Shown: one piece after another, positions 8,085-17,607 of the stretch
How the letters are laid out: each line of letters starts with the position of its first letter
Numbering within the stretch: the first letter of the stretch is position 1
Assembly: GCF_040049295.1 (NCBI RefSeq)
Contig: NZ_JBDZDQ010000003.1
Coordinates: 62,001 to 126,000 of the forward strand
Length of the DNA stretch: 64,000 bases
Reading direction: 5' to 3'
Source of the DNA: Sphingomonas sp. KR3-1
Lineage (GTDB): Bacteria > Pseudomonadota > Alphaproteobacteria > Sphingomonadales > Sphingomonadaceae
The notes under the pieces: model-generated
Told to the model about the DNA's origin: nothing
The model's database searches: none
The model's input: only the letters and a program-made list of their open reading frames with translations
Position numbers and translations under genes: made by a program

Positions 8085-11000
8085 TGGCCGAGGACGCGCC
8101 CGAAGCCGTGGCCGAGCAGCCCGAAGTCGTCGTGGTTCGCCGGCCGCTGTGGCGGCGCGCGGCGAAATGGGCGGGGATCACGCTCGCCGGGCTCTCGCTG
8201 GCGGTGACCGCGCTGCTGTTCGGAGTCGATACCCAGCCGGGGCGCCGCTTCGTCGCCGATCGGATCGCGGCGCTGACGCTGGGATCGGGGCTCAATTTCC
8301 GGATCGGGCGGATCGACGGGTCGATCTATGGCGCGATGATCCTGCGCGACGTGCAGGTGCGCGACACCAAGGGCGTGTTCGCCACCTCGCGCGAGATCCG
8401 GCTGGACTGGCGGCCCTTCGCCTATCTCAAGAACCGCATCGACGTGCGCAGCGCCACCAGCCCCGAAGTGAAGCTGCTTCGCCTGCCGGCGCTCAAGCCC
8501 TCGGGCGATCCCAACGCGCCGCTGCTGCCGGACCTCAACATCGATGTCGGGCATCTCGACGTGGCGCGGATCGACATCGCCAGGGAAGTCGATGGCCGCG
8601 CGCGCTATCTCGGCCGGCTGGCGGGCAAGGCGCATCTGGCCGACGGGCGGGCGCAGCTGGTGCTCGACGGCGGCACGCTGAGCGCGCCGGGCGTGGCGGG
8701 CGGCGACAGGCTCGCGCTCCGGCTCGACGCTACGCCGGACAAGAACCTGCTCGACATCGACCTCAAGCTCGCCGCACCCGCCAAGGGACTGGTGACCGGG
8801 CTGGCGGGGCTCGACGCACCGCTGACGCTGGCGGTGGCCGGCAAGGGCGATTGGGCGCGCTGGCAGGGCAAGGCGCTCGGCACGCTGGGCGGGGCGGAGC
8901 TCGCCAATCTCGACCTGGTCGCGACCAACGGCCGCTTCCAGCTGCGCGGGCCGCTGCATCCGGGGCTGTGGCTCAAGGGTCCGGTCGAGCGGCTGGCCGC
9001 GCCGCAGCTCGCGCTCGACCTCGACGCCAAATGGGCGGACCGTATGGCAGACGGCACGCTCAAGCTGCGCTCCGATGCGCTGTCGGTCGAGGCGACGGGC
9101 AAGGTCGATCTCGGGCACAACCAGTTCCATGACCTGAAGGTCGATGCGATGCTGCTCAAGGCCGGATCGATCGCGCCGAACCTGGTCGGGCGATCGGTGC
9201 GCGCCTCGCTGGCGCTGGACGGCGCGTTCAACCGGCCGGTGGTCGACTACAAGCTGTCCGCCGCCGCGCTCGGCTTCGGCGAGACGGTGGCCGAGAAGCT
9301 CTATGCCGAGGGGCGGGCGCGGGTGGATGCCGATCGCATCCTGGTGCCGGTGCGCGCGCGGGCGGCGCGGGTCTCCGGGCTGAACGCCGCTGCCGGAGGC
9401 CTGGTGACCAATCTCACCGTCAACGGCGACCTGGCGATTTCGGGGCAGCAGATCCTCTCGGACAATCTGCGCCTGCGCTCGGACAAGATCGACGCGACCG
9501 CGATCATTGCCGCCGATATCGGCACCGGCCGCTATACCGGCGCGCTCAAGGGGCGGGTGAACGACTATCAGATCGACGGTGTCGGCGTGGTCGACCTCAA
9601 GACCGATGCGCAGCTCTACGCCGCGCGCGGTGGCGGCTGGGGGATCAAGGGGCATATCGCAGGCACTTCGCGCAGGATCTTCAGCGACGGCGTACGTCAG
9701 TTCCTGGGCGGCAATGCGGTTGCCTCGGCGCGGCTGGTGCTCGATCCCAAGGGCGTGATCAGCATCAGCGACGTGCGGATGAAGGCGCCGCAGTTCCGCG
9801 TGCTGCGCGGCTCCGGGCGCTATGATCCGGCGGGGCCGATCCTGATCAACGCCGATGCGGTCTCCGACAAATACGGCCCGCTCACCGCGCGGGTGACGGG
9901 GACGCTCAACGCACCGGTGGTGCTGCTCAAGGCGGCCAAGCCGGGGCTGGGGATCGGGCTCGCCAATCTCGAGGCGCAGGTGCGCGGGCGCGGCAATGCC
10001 TGGGCGGTGCTGGCCAAGGGCGACACCGATTACGGCCCGTTCAACGCCGATGTGCTGGTGCGCACCGGCAACCGGCTGGCGATCGACATCAATAGCGGGC
10101 GTTTCGCCGGCATGGATATCACCGGCAAGCTCGCGCAGACCGCCGCCGGGCCGTTCGAGGGCGAGCTGGCGTTCAACGGATCGGGCGTGGTCGGCAAGGC
10201 GGCGCTGTCGGCGCAGGGCAAGCTCCAGCGCGCGGACGTGCATGCGACGGCCTCGAACGCCAAGATCCCCGGCCAGGCCGGGCTGACGATCGGCCGGGCG
10301 CTGATCGACGGCAGCGTCGTGCTGGCCGACACGCCGGAGGTCACCGGCGACGTGCAAGTGGCGAACCTGCGCCAGGGCAAGTTCGTGCTCAAGACCGCGC
10401 GGGCCAAGATCGCCTATGCCGGCGGCAGCGGCACCGCGCAGGTCTTCGCCAATGGCTCGACCGGCGTGCCGTTCGAGGTCGCCGCCAACGCCCGGCTGAC
10501 GCCGAGCGAATGGCTGGTCGCGCTGCAGGGGCAGGGCAGCGGGGTGAAGTTCCACACCGCCGATCCGGCGCGCATCGCGATCCGCGACGGCGTCTATCAC
10601 CTGCTGCCGAGCAAGGTCGATTTCGACCGCGGCAGCGCGCGGCTGGCGGGCAGCTATGGCAAGGGGCTGGTGCTGCAGACGCGGCTCGACAGCCTCGACC
10701 TGGCGCTTGTCAACGCGTTCGTCCCGGATCTCGGCATCGGCGGCTCGGCGAGCGGCAGCCTCGATTTCGCCCAGACCTCGCCCAGCGCCTTCCCGAGCGC
10801 CGATGCGCGGCTGGAGGTCAAGGACTTCACCCGGGCGAGCCTTTCGACCGTGTCGACCGCGGTGGACATCAGCTTCGTCGGCAAGCTTCTGCCCAATGGC
10901 GGCGACGCGCGTGCGCTGATCCGTCGCGGGAGCACGACGATCGGGCGGGTGGTGGCGACGCTGAGCCCGCTCGGGCCGGAGGCGGGGCCGTGGACCGAGC

Positions 11001-12307
11001 GCATGCTCGCCGCGCCGCTCTCGGGCGGCGTCCGCTACAACGGGCCTGCGGCGGTGCCCTTCTCGCTGGCCGGGCTCTCGGGCCAGCAGCTCGACGGGCC
11101 GATCGGCATCGCGGCGGACTTCTCGGGCAAGGTCGCGCAGCCGCGCCTCGCCGGCGTCGTGCGCGCGAGCAACCTCCATTACGAGAACGAGAATTTCGGC
11201 ACGCGGCTGACGGCGGTGCAGATCGACGGCACCTTCTCGAACGACGAGTTCCTGCTCAATTCGCTCTCCGCCAAGGCCGGCGACGGCACGGTGAAGGCGC
11301 AGGGCAAGGTCAGCCTGTCTTCCGCGAACGGCTATCCGATCGCGATCACCGCCGATTTCGCCAATGCCCGGCTGGCGCGCAGCGACGCGCTGGGCGCGAC
11401 CGCGACGGGCAGGATCACGATCACCAAGAACCCCCAGGTCTCGAAGATCGAGGGGCGGCTGACCATTCCCGAGGCGCATTACCAGATCATCCGCCAGGGC
11501 GCCGCCGAGGTGCCCGAGCTGACCGGCGTGCGGCGCAAGAGCCCGACGGGGGAGGTCGAGGAGCCGAGCAAGGTGATCGCGCGGGCGTTCGGCGACTTCG
11601 ACCTCAATCTACGCATCGATGCCGACAACCGGCTGTTCGTCAGCGGCATGGGGCTCGAATCGGAGTGGCGCGCCACGGTGCGGGTGGGCGGAACGACGCT
11701 GGCGCCCGATGTGCGCGGCAACCTCGACATCGTGCGCGGCACCTACAGCTTCGCCAGCCGGCGCTTCACGATCAGCCGCGGCACGATCCGCTTCCAGGGG
11801 GCGCAGATCAGCAACCCGACGGTGGATATCGAGGGTACCACCACCGCGGAGGGCGTCACTGCGATCCTCAACGTGTCGGGCACCGCGCAGCAGCCCCAGA
11901 TCGCGTTCACCTCCTCGCCGAGCCTTCCGCAGGAAGAAGTGCTGTCTCGCCTGTTTTTCGGCACGAATGTGACCAATTTGACCGCAACAGAGGCCATTCA
12001 GCTCGCCGCCGCCCTCCAGTCCCTGAGCAGTTCAGGGGGCGGGCTCAATCCGCTTGGGCAGCTCAAGTCGGCGACCGGCATCGACCGGCTGCGCATCCTC
12101 GGTGCCGACGATGTCAGCGGGCGCGGCACCGCGCTGGCGGCGGGCAAGTACATCACCGACAATATCTATGTGGAGATCATCACCGATGCGCGTGGCTTCA
12201 CCGCCACGCAGCTGGAGATCTCGCTGAGCCGCACGCTGAGCCTGCTCTCCTCGGCCGGCACCTTCGGCGGATCGAGCGCCAGCCTCAAATATTCCAGGGA
12301 TTATTGA
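8084..12307 (+). CDS. tamB: TamB-like translocation and assembly module protein
   Basis: 1407 residues, one inner-membrane helix near the N-terminus (about 28-48, AGITLAGLSLAVTALLFGV) followed by a very long periplasmic region of repeated beta-strands, the AsmA/TamB lipid-bridge architecture. The C-terminal TamB (DUF490) domain is clear: SFASRRFTISRGTIRFQG, then QPQIAFTSSPSLPQEEVLS and RLFFGTN. The ATG at 8084 shares bases with the tamA stop. It spans the periplasm and works with TamA. Operon of two; the next gene has its own operator-promoter region. Confidence 0.93.
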   Translation: MAEDAPEAVAEQPEVVVVRRPLWRRAAKWAGITLAGLSLAVTALLFGVDTQPGRRFVADRIAALTLGSGLNFRIGRIDGSIYGAMILRDVQVRDTKGVFATSREIRLDWRPFAYLKNRIDVRSATSPEVKLLRLPALKPSGDPNAPLLPDLNIDVGHLDVARIDIAREVDGRARYLGRLAGKAHLADGRAQLVLDGGTLSAPGVAGGDRLALRLDATPDKNLLDIDLKLAAPAKGLVTGLAGLDAPLTLAVAGKGDWARWQGKALGTLGGAELANLDLVATNGRFQLRGPLHPGLWLKGPVERLAAPQLALDLDAKWADRMADGTLKLRSDALSVEATGKVDLGHNQFHDLKVDAMLLKAGSIAPNLVGRSVRASLALDGAFNRPVVDYKLSAAALGFGETVAEKLYAEGRARVDADRILVPVRARAARVSGLNAAAGGLVTNLTVNGDLAISGQQILSDNLRLRSDKIDATAIIAADIGTGRYTGALKGRVNDYQIDGVGVVDLKTDAQLYAARGGGWGIKGHIAGTSRRIFSDGVRQFLGGNAVASARLVLDPKGVISISDVRMKAPQFRVLRGSGRYDPAGPILINADAVSDKYGPLTARVTGTLNAPVVLLKAAKPGLGIGLANLEAQVRGRGNAWAVLAKGDTDYGPFNADVLVRTGNRLAIDINSGRFAGMDITGKLAQTAAGPFEGELAFNGSGVVGKAALSAQGKLQRADVHATASNAKIPGQAGLTIGRALIDGSVVLADTPEVTGDVQVANLRQGKFVLKTARAKIAYAGGSGTAQVFANGSTGVPFEVAANARLTPSEWLVALQGQGSGVKFHTADPARIAIRDGVYHLLPSKVDFDRGSARLAGSYGKGLVLQTRLDSLDLALVNAFVPDLGIGGSASGSLDFAQTSPSAFPSADARLEVKDFTRASLSTVSTAVDISFVGKLLPNGGDARALIRRGSTTIGRVVATLSPLGPEAGPWTERMLAAPLSGGVRYNGPAAVPFSLAGLSGQQLDGPIGIAADFSGKVAQPRLAGVVRASNLHYENENFGTRLTAVQIDGTFSNDEFLLNSLSAKAGDGTVKAQGKVSLSSANGYPIAITADFANARLARSDALGATATGRITITKNPQVSKIEGRLTIPEAHYQIIRQGAAEVPELTGVRRKSPTGEVEEPSKVIARAFGDFDLNLRIDADNRLFVSGMGLESEWRATVRVGGTTLAPDVRGNLDIVRGTYSFASRRFTISRGTIRFQGAQISNPTVDIEGTTTAEGVTAILNVSGTAQQPQIAFTSSPSLPQEEVLSRLFFGTNVTNLTATEAIQLAAALQSLSSSGGGLNPLGQLKSATGIDRLRILGADDVSGRGTALAAGKYITDNIYVEIITDARGFTATQLEISLSRTLSLLSSAGTFGGSSASLKYSRDY

Positions 12308-12342
12308 GCCCGGGCGTTTTCTGTTTACACTGGTGTAAACAG
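12304..12342 (+). promoter_or_regulatory. Palindromic operator and promoter of the flavin monooxygenase
   Basis: Two perfect 10-base arms, CTGTTTACAC (12321-12330) and GTGTAAACAG (12333-12342), around a TG centre. A possible promoter TTGAGC (12304-12309), 16-base gap, TACACT (12326-12331) overlaps the left arm. The form is that of a TetR-family operator; no such regulator gene is in the window. Confidence 0.6.
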
Positions 12343-12359
12343 ACCGCCAGGAGAGACGC

Positions 12360-13826
12360 GTGGCCGAGCATTTCGACGTGGTGATAGTGGGCGCCGGCAT
12401 CTCAGGCGTCGGCGCGGCCTATCATCTCCAGGCGAACAGCCCGGACCGCAGCTTCGTGGTGCTGGAGGGGCGCGAGCGGCCCGGCGGCACCTGGGACCTG
12501 TTCCGCTATCCGGGCATCCGATCCGACTCGGACATGTACACGCTCGGCTTCTCCTTCCGGCCCTGGACCGAGGCCAAGGCGATCGCCGACGGCCCTTCGA
12601 TCCTCAATTATCTCGACGAGACGATCGCGCATTACGGCATCGGCAAGCATATCCGCACCGCGACGCGCGTGACCGCGGCAAGCTGGTCGAGCGCGGAGGC
12701 GCTATGGACCGTCACCGCGGAGCGGGGCGGGGAGGTGCTGACCTTCACCTGCGCGTTCCTGTTCCTGTGCACCGGCTATTACAATTACGACCGCGGCCAC
12801 ACGCCTGACTTCGCCGGGATCGCGGATTTCCAGGGCCGGATCGCGCACCCGCAATTCTGGACGCCCGATATCGACTATCGCGGCAAGAACGTCGTGGTGA
12901 TCGGCAGCGGCGCGACCGCGGTGACGTTGGTGCCCGAGCTCGCCAAGCAGGCGAAGCATGTGACGATGCTCCAGCGCTCGCCGACCTATATCGTCTCGCG
13001 CCCTTCCGAGGATGCCGTGGCGAACTGGCTGCGCAAGCGGCTGCCGGCGATGACGGCGTACGGCCTCACGCGCTGGAAGAACGTGCTGCTCCAGCAATTC
13101 TTCTTCCGGCTGGCCCGCAAGAACCCGGACAAGGCCAAGGAGCGCATCGTCGACATGGTCCGCCAGGAGCTGGGGCCGGACTATGATGTCGGCACGCATT
13201 TCACGCCCAGCTACAATCCCTGGGACCAGCGGCTGTGCCTGGTGCCCGATGCCGACCTGTTCGCCGCGCTGCGCGACGGCAAGGCCGAGGTGGTGACCGA
13301 TAGGATCGACCATTTCACTCCCGCCGGCATCAAGCTGGGTTCCGGCAAGGAGCTTGCGGCCGACCTGGTCGTCACCGCGACGGGGCTGGAAGTGCAGCTG
13401 TTCAGCGGCATGCCGATCACGATCGACGGCAAGGCGTTCGAGCCCGCCAGGGCGATGACCTACAAGGGCATGATGTTTTCCGACGTGCCGAACCTGGCGA
13501 TCTCGTTCGGCTACACCAATGCCAGCTGGACGCTGAAGAGCGACCTGACCGCCAACTACGTCACGCGGCTGCTCAATGCGATGAGGAAGCGCGGGATGCG
13601 CCAGGTGACCCCGCGCCTCGCCGCGCCGGTGGAGGAGGCGCCGTTCCTCGACTTCACCTCGGGCTATATCCAGCGCGTGGCGGACAAGCTGCCGCGGCAG
13701 GGCACGCGCAAGCCGTGGCGGCTCAACCAGAATTATGCACGCGACGTAATGGCGCTGAAGTTTGGCGGGATCGACCAGGAGATGGAATTCTCCAATCCGG
13801 TGCCGAAGATGGGGAAGGCGGCATGA
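12360..13826 (+). CDS. Flavin-containing (Baeyer-Villiger-type) monooxygenase
   Basis: 488 residues from GTG 12360, preceded by AGGAGAG. An N-terminal FAD site GAGISG (in VVIVGAGISGVGAAYHL), the Baeyer-Villiger fingerprint FQGRIAHPQFW (FxGxxxHxxxW), and a second nucleotide site GSGATAV for NADPH are visible. Such enzymes insert oxygen into ketones or oxygenate N/S atoms. Single gene; the operator upstream suggests induction by its substrate. The substrate cannot be told from sequence. Confidence 0.92.
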   Translation: MAEHFDVVIVGAGISGVGAAYHLQANSPDRSFVVLEGRERPGGTWDLFRYPGIRSDSDMYTLGFSFRPWTEAKAIADGPSILNYLDETIAHYGIGKHIRTATRVTAASWSSAEALWTVTAERGGEVLTFTCAFLFLCTGYYNYDRGHTPDFAGIADFQGRIAHPQFWTPDIDYRGKNVVVIGSGATAVTLVPELAKQAKHVTMLQRSPTYIVSRPSEDAVANWLRKRLPAMTAYGLTRWKNVLLQQFFFRLARKNPDKAKERIVDMVRQELGPDYDVGTHFTPSYNPWDQRLCLVPDADLFAALRDGKAEVVTDRIDHFTPAGIKLGSGKELAADLVVTATGLEVQLFSGMPITIDGKAFEPARAMTYKGMMFSDVPNLAISFGYTNASWTLKSDLTANYVTRLLNAMRKRGMRQVTPRLAAPVEEAPFLDFTSGYIQRVADKLPRQGTRKPWRLNQNYARDVMALKFGGIDQEMEFSNPVPKMGKAA

Positions 13827-13829
13827 AAG

Positions 13830-13958
13830 CCCTTTCCCTTTGGGAGAGGGTTGGGTGAGGGCGACCTCTCCGCAAGCGTTGTCATTCGAGGCGCGCCCAC
13901 CCTCATCTTTCGCACCCGCTTTGCGGGCCGGCCCCTTCCTTCTCCCAAGGGGAGAAGG
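13830..13958. repeat. Long inverted repeat between convergent genes (family 2)
   Basis: CTTTGGGAGA (13838-13847) can pair with TCTCCCAAGG (13941-13950), and the right part forms its own stem CCTTCTCCC / GGGGAGAAGG (13938-13958). A related structure with the same right-hand hairpin sits at 24195-24313. Both lie exactly between the ends of two convergent genes, so they may act as two-way terminators or mRNA-protecting ends. Confidence 0.65.
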
Positions 13959-13961
13959 AGC

Positions 13962-15176
13962 TTAGCCGAGCAGCGCCTTCGCCGCTGCGACGCCGGTGTT
14001 GTACGCCCCGTGCGCCGTCGAGAATTCGCCGTCCGAGGTGGCTTCCCCAGCAAAGCGGATGCGCGGGTCGACGCCTTCGCGCAGAACCGCGCGCGCGCCG
14101 TGCTGGCCGGGGCGGGCCTGGCTGTAGCCGCCGAGCACATGCGTCTCGCGGCCCCAGGCCGATCCGGCGACGAAGCGCAGCCGCTTGCGCCACTCGCTGC
14201 CGAGCAGGCCGGTGAGCTCGCCGAGCGCGAATTCGGCGGCGCCGTTCAGCCCTTCCTTCTCCATCGCCCGTGCGCCCTCGCCGCCGAGCATGCACTCGAC
14301 CACCGGGCGGCCGAAGGGCCTGAGCGTGTAGGTGCCGGTGATCGCGCTGCGCGGGTGGCCGAGGATATGGGCGTTGTCGGGAATGTCGCCTTGCGTTTCG
14401 AGCGTGAAGAACAGCTTGTCGGCCAGGCCCAGCGGGAGTTCTGCGGCGGCGTGGAGGATCGCGTCATGCCTTGGCAGGCGGATCGCACCGCTGGCGAGGA
14501 CGTTGCTCGAGACCGTGACGATCGCGGCATCGGCAGTGATCGCGCCGCGCGGCGTCTCGATGCGGAGCTGCTTGGCCGAGGTGTCGATCGCCGAGACCGG
14601 GGTGGCGAGCGCCACCGGCACCCCGGTCGCATGCGAGGCGACCAGTGCGCCATAGCCGTCGCAGACCCGCCAGTTCACGTCCAGCGAGGCCTCTTCATAA
14701 GCCAGCCAGTCGGTCACCGACATCTCGCGCATCGGCGCGCCGTTGATGAAGCCGGAGAGCGCGTCGAGATAGGGCGCCCATTCGCTGTCCGCCGGGATCA
14801 GGTCGGTGGCGAGATCGCTCGGCGGGGGCGTGTGCATCGCCTGCATGAAGGCGCCGAACGCCGACCAGGCGGCCTGCTGCTCGGCCTTGGAGAAGCCGAG
14901 GTCGCGCCATTGCTCGCCCCAGCGCGCCGGGCTGCGATAGACGGCGAAGCCACGCGCCTCGGCGATCTCCACCCAGGGGTTCTTGGGCGCCGAATGGAGC
15001 CAGCCGGCACCCATGTCGATCGGCATGCCGGCAATGTGGACGGTATGGGCGCGGCCGCCGAGCCGGTCCTGCGCCTCGAGCAGCAGCACGCTCTTGCCGG
15101 CATCCGCCAGCGTGCGCGCGGCGCCAACCCCGGCCGCACCGCCGCCGATCACGACGATGTCGGCATGGTCCTTCAT
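13962..15176 (-). CDS. Flavin monoamine oxidase family protein
   Basis: 404 residues. N-terminal FAD-binding GGGAAG in VVIGGGAAGVGAART, then LEAQDRLGGRAHT (the amine oxidase GG motif), and a C-terminal FAD segment RIRFAGEATSDGEFSTAHGAY. Predicted to oxidise an amine or a related substrate with FAD, soluble. The frame extends to 15215, but ATG 15176 overlaps the upstream MaoC stop as ATGA and starts just before the FAD motif. Last gene of the minus-strand carboxylase cluster; its link to leucine breakdown is not obvious. Confidence 0.9.
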   Translation of the reverse strand: MKDHADIVVIGGGAAGVGAARTLADAGKSVLLLEAQDRLGGRAHTVHIAGMPIDMGAGWLHSAPKNPWVEIAEARGFAVYRSPARWGEQWRDLGFSKAEQQAAWSAFGAFMQAMHTPPPSDLATDLIPADSEWAPYLDALSGFINGAPMREMSVTDWLAYEEASLDVNWRVCDGYGALVASHATGVPVALATPVSAIDTSAKQLRIETPRGAITADAAIVTVSSNVLASGAIRLPRHDAILHAAAELPLGLADKLFFTLETQGDIPDNAHILGHPRSAITGTYTLRPFGRPVVECMLGGEGARAMEKEGLNGAAEFALGELTGLLGSEWRKRLRFVAGSAWGRETHVLGGYSQARPGQHGARAVLREGVDPRIRFAGEATSDGEFSTAHGAYNTGVAAAKALLG

Positions 15177-15628
15177 GCGGCGGTCCGGCTCTTGAGCAGG
15201 GCGGTGCGGGTGCACTCGCAGACGACTTCGCCCCGCTGGTTCAGCATGCGGTGCTTCCAGGTGACGATGCCCTGGCCGGGGCGCGACTTGGACGGGCGCA
15301 GCTCGGTCACTTCGCTTTCCGCGCGCAGCGTGTCGCCGATGAAGACCGGCTTGGGCATGCGCAGTTCGTCATAGCCGAGATTGGCGACGAGCGTGCCGGC
15401 GGTGGTGTCGCCCACGGTGATGCCAACCATAAGCGCGAAGGTGAAGGTGCCGTTGACGAGGATCTGGCCGAACTCGCTCGCGCGCGCAGCCTCGGCGTCG
15501 AGGTGGAGCGGCTGGGTGTTGTGCGTCATCGTCGAGAACAGGAGGTTGTCCGTCTCGGTTACCGTGCGGCGCAGCTCGTGGACGACCGTGTCGCCGACCT
15601 GCCATTCGTCGTAGAACCTGCCTGCCAT
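15173..15628 (-). CDS. MaoC-family (hotdog) acyl-CoA dehydratase
   Basis: 151 residues with a single hotdog fold: VTETDNLLFSTMTHNTQPLHLD carries the Asp/His positions typical of R-specific hydratases, then FGQILVNGTFTFALMVG. A strong GGAGG lies before ATG 15628. It sits between the carboxylase alpha subunit (gap 50 bases with a hairpin) and the amine oxidase (4-base overlap). Its likely reaction is hydration of an enoyl-CoA. No crotonase-type methylglutaconyl-CoA hydratase gene is seen in the window, so a role at that step is possible but only a guess. Confidence 0.88.
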   Translation of the reverse strand: MAGRFYDEWQVGDTVVHELRRTVTETDNLLFSTMTHNTQPLHLDAEAARASEFGQILVNGTFTFALMVGITVGDTTAGTLVANLGYDELRMPKPVFIGDTLRAESEVTELRPSKSRPGQGIVTWKHRMLNQRGEVVCECTRTALLKSRTAA

Positions 15629-15651
15629 TTTTCCTCCAGATCCCGCCGCAC

Positions 15652-15678
15652 CTGTTCCCCAGCCTTCGCCGGGAACAG
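15652..15678. repeat. Hairpin between mccA and the MaoC gene
   Basis: CTGTTCCC (15652-15659) pairs with GGGAACAG (15671-15678); the right arm ends directly at the carboxylase stop codon. May reduce read-through or stabilise the upstream message. Sequence differs from the other palindrome families in the window. Confidence 0.55.
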
Positions 15679-17607
15679 CTAGTCGCTCTTCTCGACCTTC
15701 ACCAGCAGCGTGCCTTCGCTTACCTGGCTGCCGGCCGCAACGTTGAGTTCGGCGACGGTGCCGTCGAACGGCGCGGTGAGGCTGTGTTCCATCTTCATCG
15801 CCTCGAGCGTGACGAGGCGCTGGCCCTTGGTCACTGTCTCGCCTGATATGACCTCAACGGCAGTGACCCGGCCCGGCATCGGGGCGAGGATCGCGCCGTC
15901 GCCGGCAGCAGCGCCGGTGGAGCCGGAGGCGCGGGGCAGCGAGGCAAGGAAGGAAAGCCCGTCGTCGTTCACCGCCACGCCGTCGGATAACGGCTCGCCG
16001 ACCACCGAAGCAGACTGCCAGTCGACGGGAAGCTCGGTAACATGGAGCTTGCCCTCGACATTCACTGCGACCTTGCGGTTTGCGGGAGCATTCAGGCGGA
16101 AGCCAAGCGCGCCGCGCCAGGGATTGGGTTGAGGGCTGGACAGCAGATCCTCGTCCCAGAAGGACAGCATCGTCGGCTCGCCATAATATTCCTGGACGAG
16201 GATCGCCGCAGCGGCTTGCCTGACCATGTCTTCGGTCGGCTCCGCAGGAGGAAGCAACGCCTCACCCCGGGCGGCAATGAAGCCGGTGTCGATCTGTCCG
16301 GCGCGGAAATCTGGATCGTCGAGCGCCCGCCACAGGAACGGCGCGTTGGTCTTGACCGGATAGATGTCGGTGGACGCACAGGCGCGGGCCAGCGCTTCGC
16401 ACGCCTCGTCGCGGGTTTCCTCGTGCACGACGATCTTGGCGATCATCGGATCGTAGAAGGGGCTGATCTCGGCGCCTTCATAGACCCCGGTTTCGAGCCG
16501 GACATCGCTATGCGGACGGAATATCTCGAGCGTGCCAATGCTCGGCAGGAACCCCTTGGCCGGATCCTCGGCGTAGAGCCGCGCTTCCATCGCCCATCCG
16601 TCGATCGCGAGTTCGCCCTGCCGCTTCGGCAGCGGCTCGCCGCTCGCCACCCGCAGCTGCCATTCGACCAGGTCCTGGCCGGTGATCTCCTCGGTCACCG
16701 GATGCTCGACCTGGAGGCGGGTGTTCATCTCCATGAACCAGATGCGGTCAGCGCGCAGGCCTTCGCTGGCATCGGCGATGAACTCGATCGTGCCGGCGCC
16801 GACATAGTCGACTGCCCTGGCGGCGCGGACCGCAGCGGCGCAGATCGCCTCGCGGGTTTTGGCGTCCATGCCGGGGGCAGGGGCTTCCTCGATCACCTTC
16901 TGGTGGCGGCGCTGGAGCGAGCAGTCGCGCTCGAACAGGTGGACGACGTTGCCGTGGCTGTCGCCGAACACCTGCACCTCGATGTGGCGCGGCGAGAGGA
17001 TGTACTTCTCGATGAGCACGCGGTCGTCGCCGAACGAGGACGCGGCCTCGCGCTTGCAGCTGGCAAGGGCATCGGCAAAGTCGTCCGCGGCATCGACGCG
17101 GCGCATGCCCTTGCCGCCGCCGCCGGCAACGGCCTTGATCAGCACGGGGTAGCCGATCTGATCGGCCTCGGCCTCGAGGTGGGCGGGATCCTGGTCCTCG
17201 CCAAGATAGCCGGGGGTGACGGGCACGCCGGCGGCGATCATCCGCTCCTTGGCGGCGTCCTTGAGGCCCATGGCGCGGATGCTGTCGGGCCTCGGGCCGA
17301 CCCAGACCAACCCGGCGGCGATCACCGCCTCGGCGAAATCGGCATTCTCCGAGAGGAAGCCATAGCCGGGGTGGATCGCCTCGGCACCGGTCGCCTTGGC
17401 GGCGGCGATGATCTTCTCGCCGACGAGATAGCTCTCACGGGCGGGCGAGGGGCCGATATGCACCGCCTCGTCGGCCTGGCGGACATGGAGGGCCCGGGCG
17501 TCGGCATCGGAATAGACCGCGACGGTGCGGACGCCCATGGCGCGGGCAGTGCGGATGATGCGGCAGGCGATCTCGCCGCGATTGGCGATGAGGAGGGACT
17601 GGATCAT
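15679..17607 (-). CDS. mccA: Methylcrotonyl-CoA-type carboxylase alpha subunit (biotin carboxylase + biotin carrier)
   Basis: 642 residues. An N-terminal biotin carboxylase domain begins IQSLLIANRGEIACRIIRTA, with an ATP-grasp Gly-rich loop KAVAGGGGKGMR and HLFERDCSLQRRHQKVIEEA; a C-terminal biotinyl domain has EAMKMEHSL with the biotin Lys605. Carboxylates biotin with ATP and bicarbonate for the beta subunit encoded at 19081-20682. Assignment to 3-methylcrotonyl-CoA (leucine) rather than propionyl- or geranyl-CoA is inferred from isovaleryl-CoA dehydrogenase nearby. The start overlaps the stop of a possible 34-codon ORF. Unusually, three other genes separate it from the beta subunit. Confidence 0.93.
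   Translation of the reverse strand: MIQSLLIANRGEIACRIIRTARAMGVRTVAVYSDADARALHVRQADEAVHIGPSPARESYLVGEKIIAAAKATGAEAIHPGYGFLSENADFAEAVIAAGLVWVGPRPDSIRAMGLKDAAKERMIAAGVPVTPGYLGEDQDPAHLEAEADQIGYPVLIKAVAGGGGKGMRRVDAADDFADALASCKREAASSFGDDRVLIEKYILSPRHIEVQVFGDSHGNVVHLFERDCSLQRRHQKVIEEAPAPGMDAKTREAICAAAVRAARAVDYVGAGTIEFIADASEGLRADRIWFMEMNTRLQVEHPVTEEITGQDLVEWQLRVASGEPLPKRQGELAIDGWAMEARLYAEDPAKGFLPSIGTLEIFRPHSDVRLETGVYEGAEISPFYDPMIAKIVVHEETRDEACEALARACASTDIYPVKTNAPFLWRALDDPDFRAGQIDTGFIAARGEALLPPAEPTEDMVRQAAAAILVQEYYGEPTMLSFWDEDLLSSPQPNPWRGALGFRLNAPANRKVAVNVEGKLHVTELPVDWQSASVVGEPLSDGVAVNDDGLSFLASLPRASGSTGAAAGDGAILAPMPGRVTAVEVISGETVTKGQRLVTLEAMKMEHSLTAPFDGTVAELNVAAGSQVSEGTLLVKVEKSD

Noticed and set aside
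8057..11479. Very long minus-strand open frames opposite real genes (for example 8057-11479, 33069-36818, 3574-5706, 20612-22759, 43643-45253)
   Set aside because: They are shadows of GC-rich coding DNA: Arg/His/Asp-rich translations without domains, opposite genes with clear family matches.
12321..12342. Terminator of tamB
   Set aside because: The palindrome is AT-rich, lacks a T run and overlaps a promoter-like pattern; an operator explains it better.
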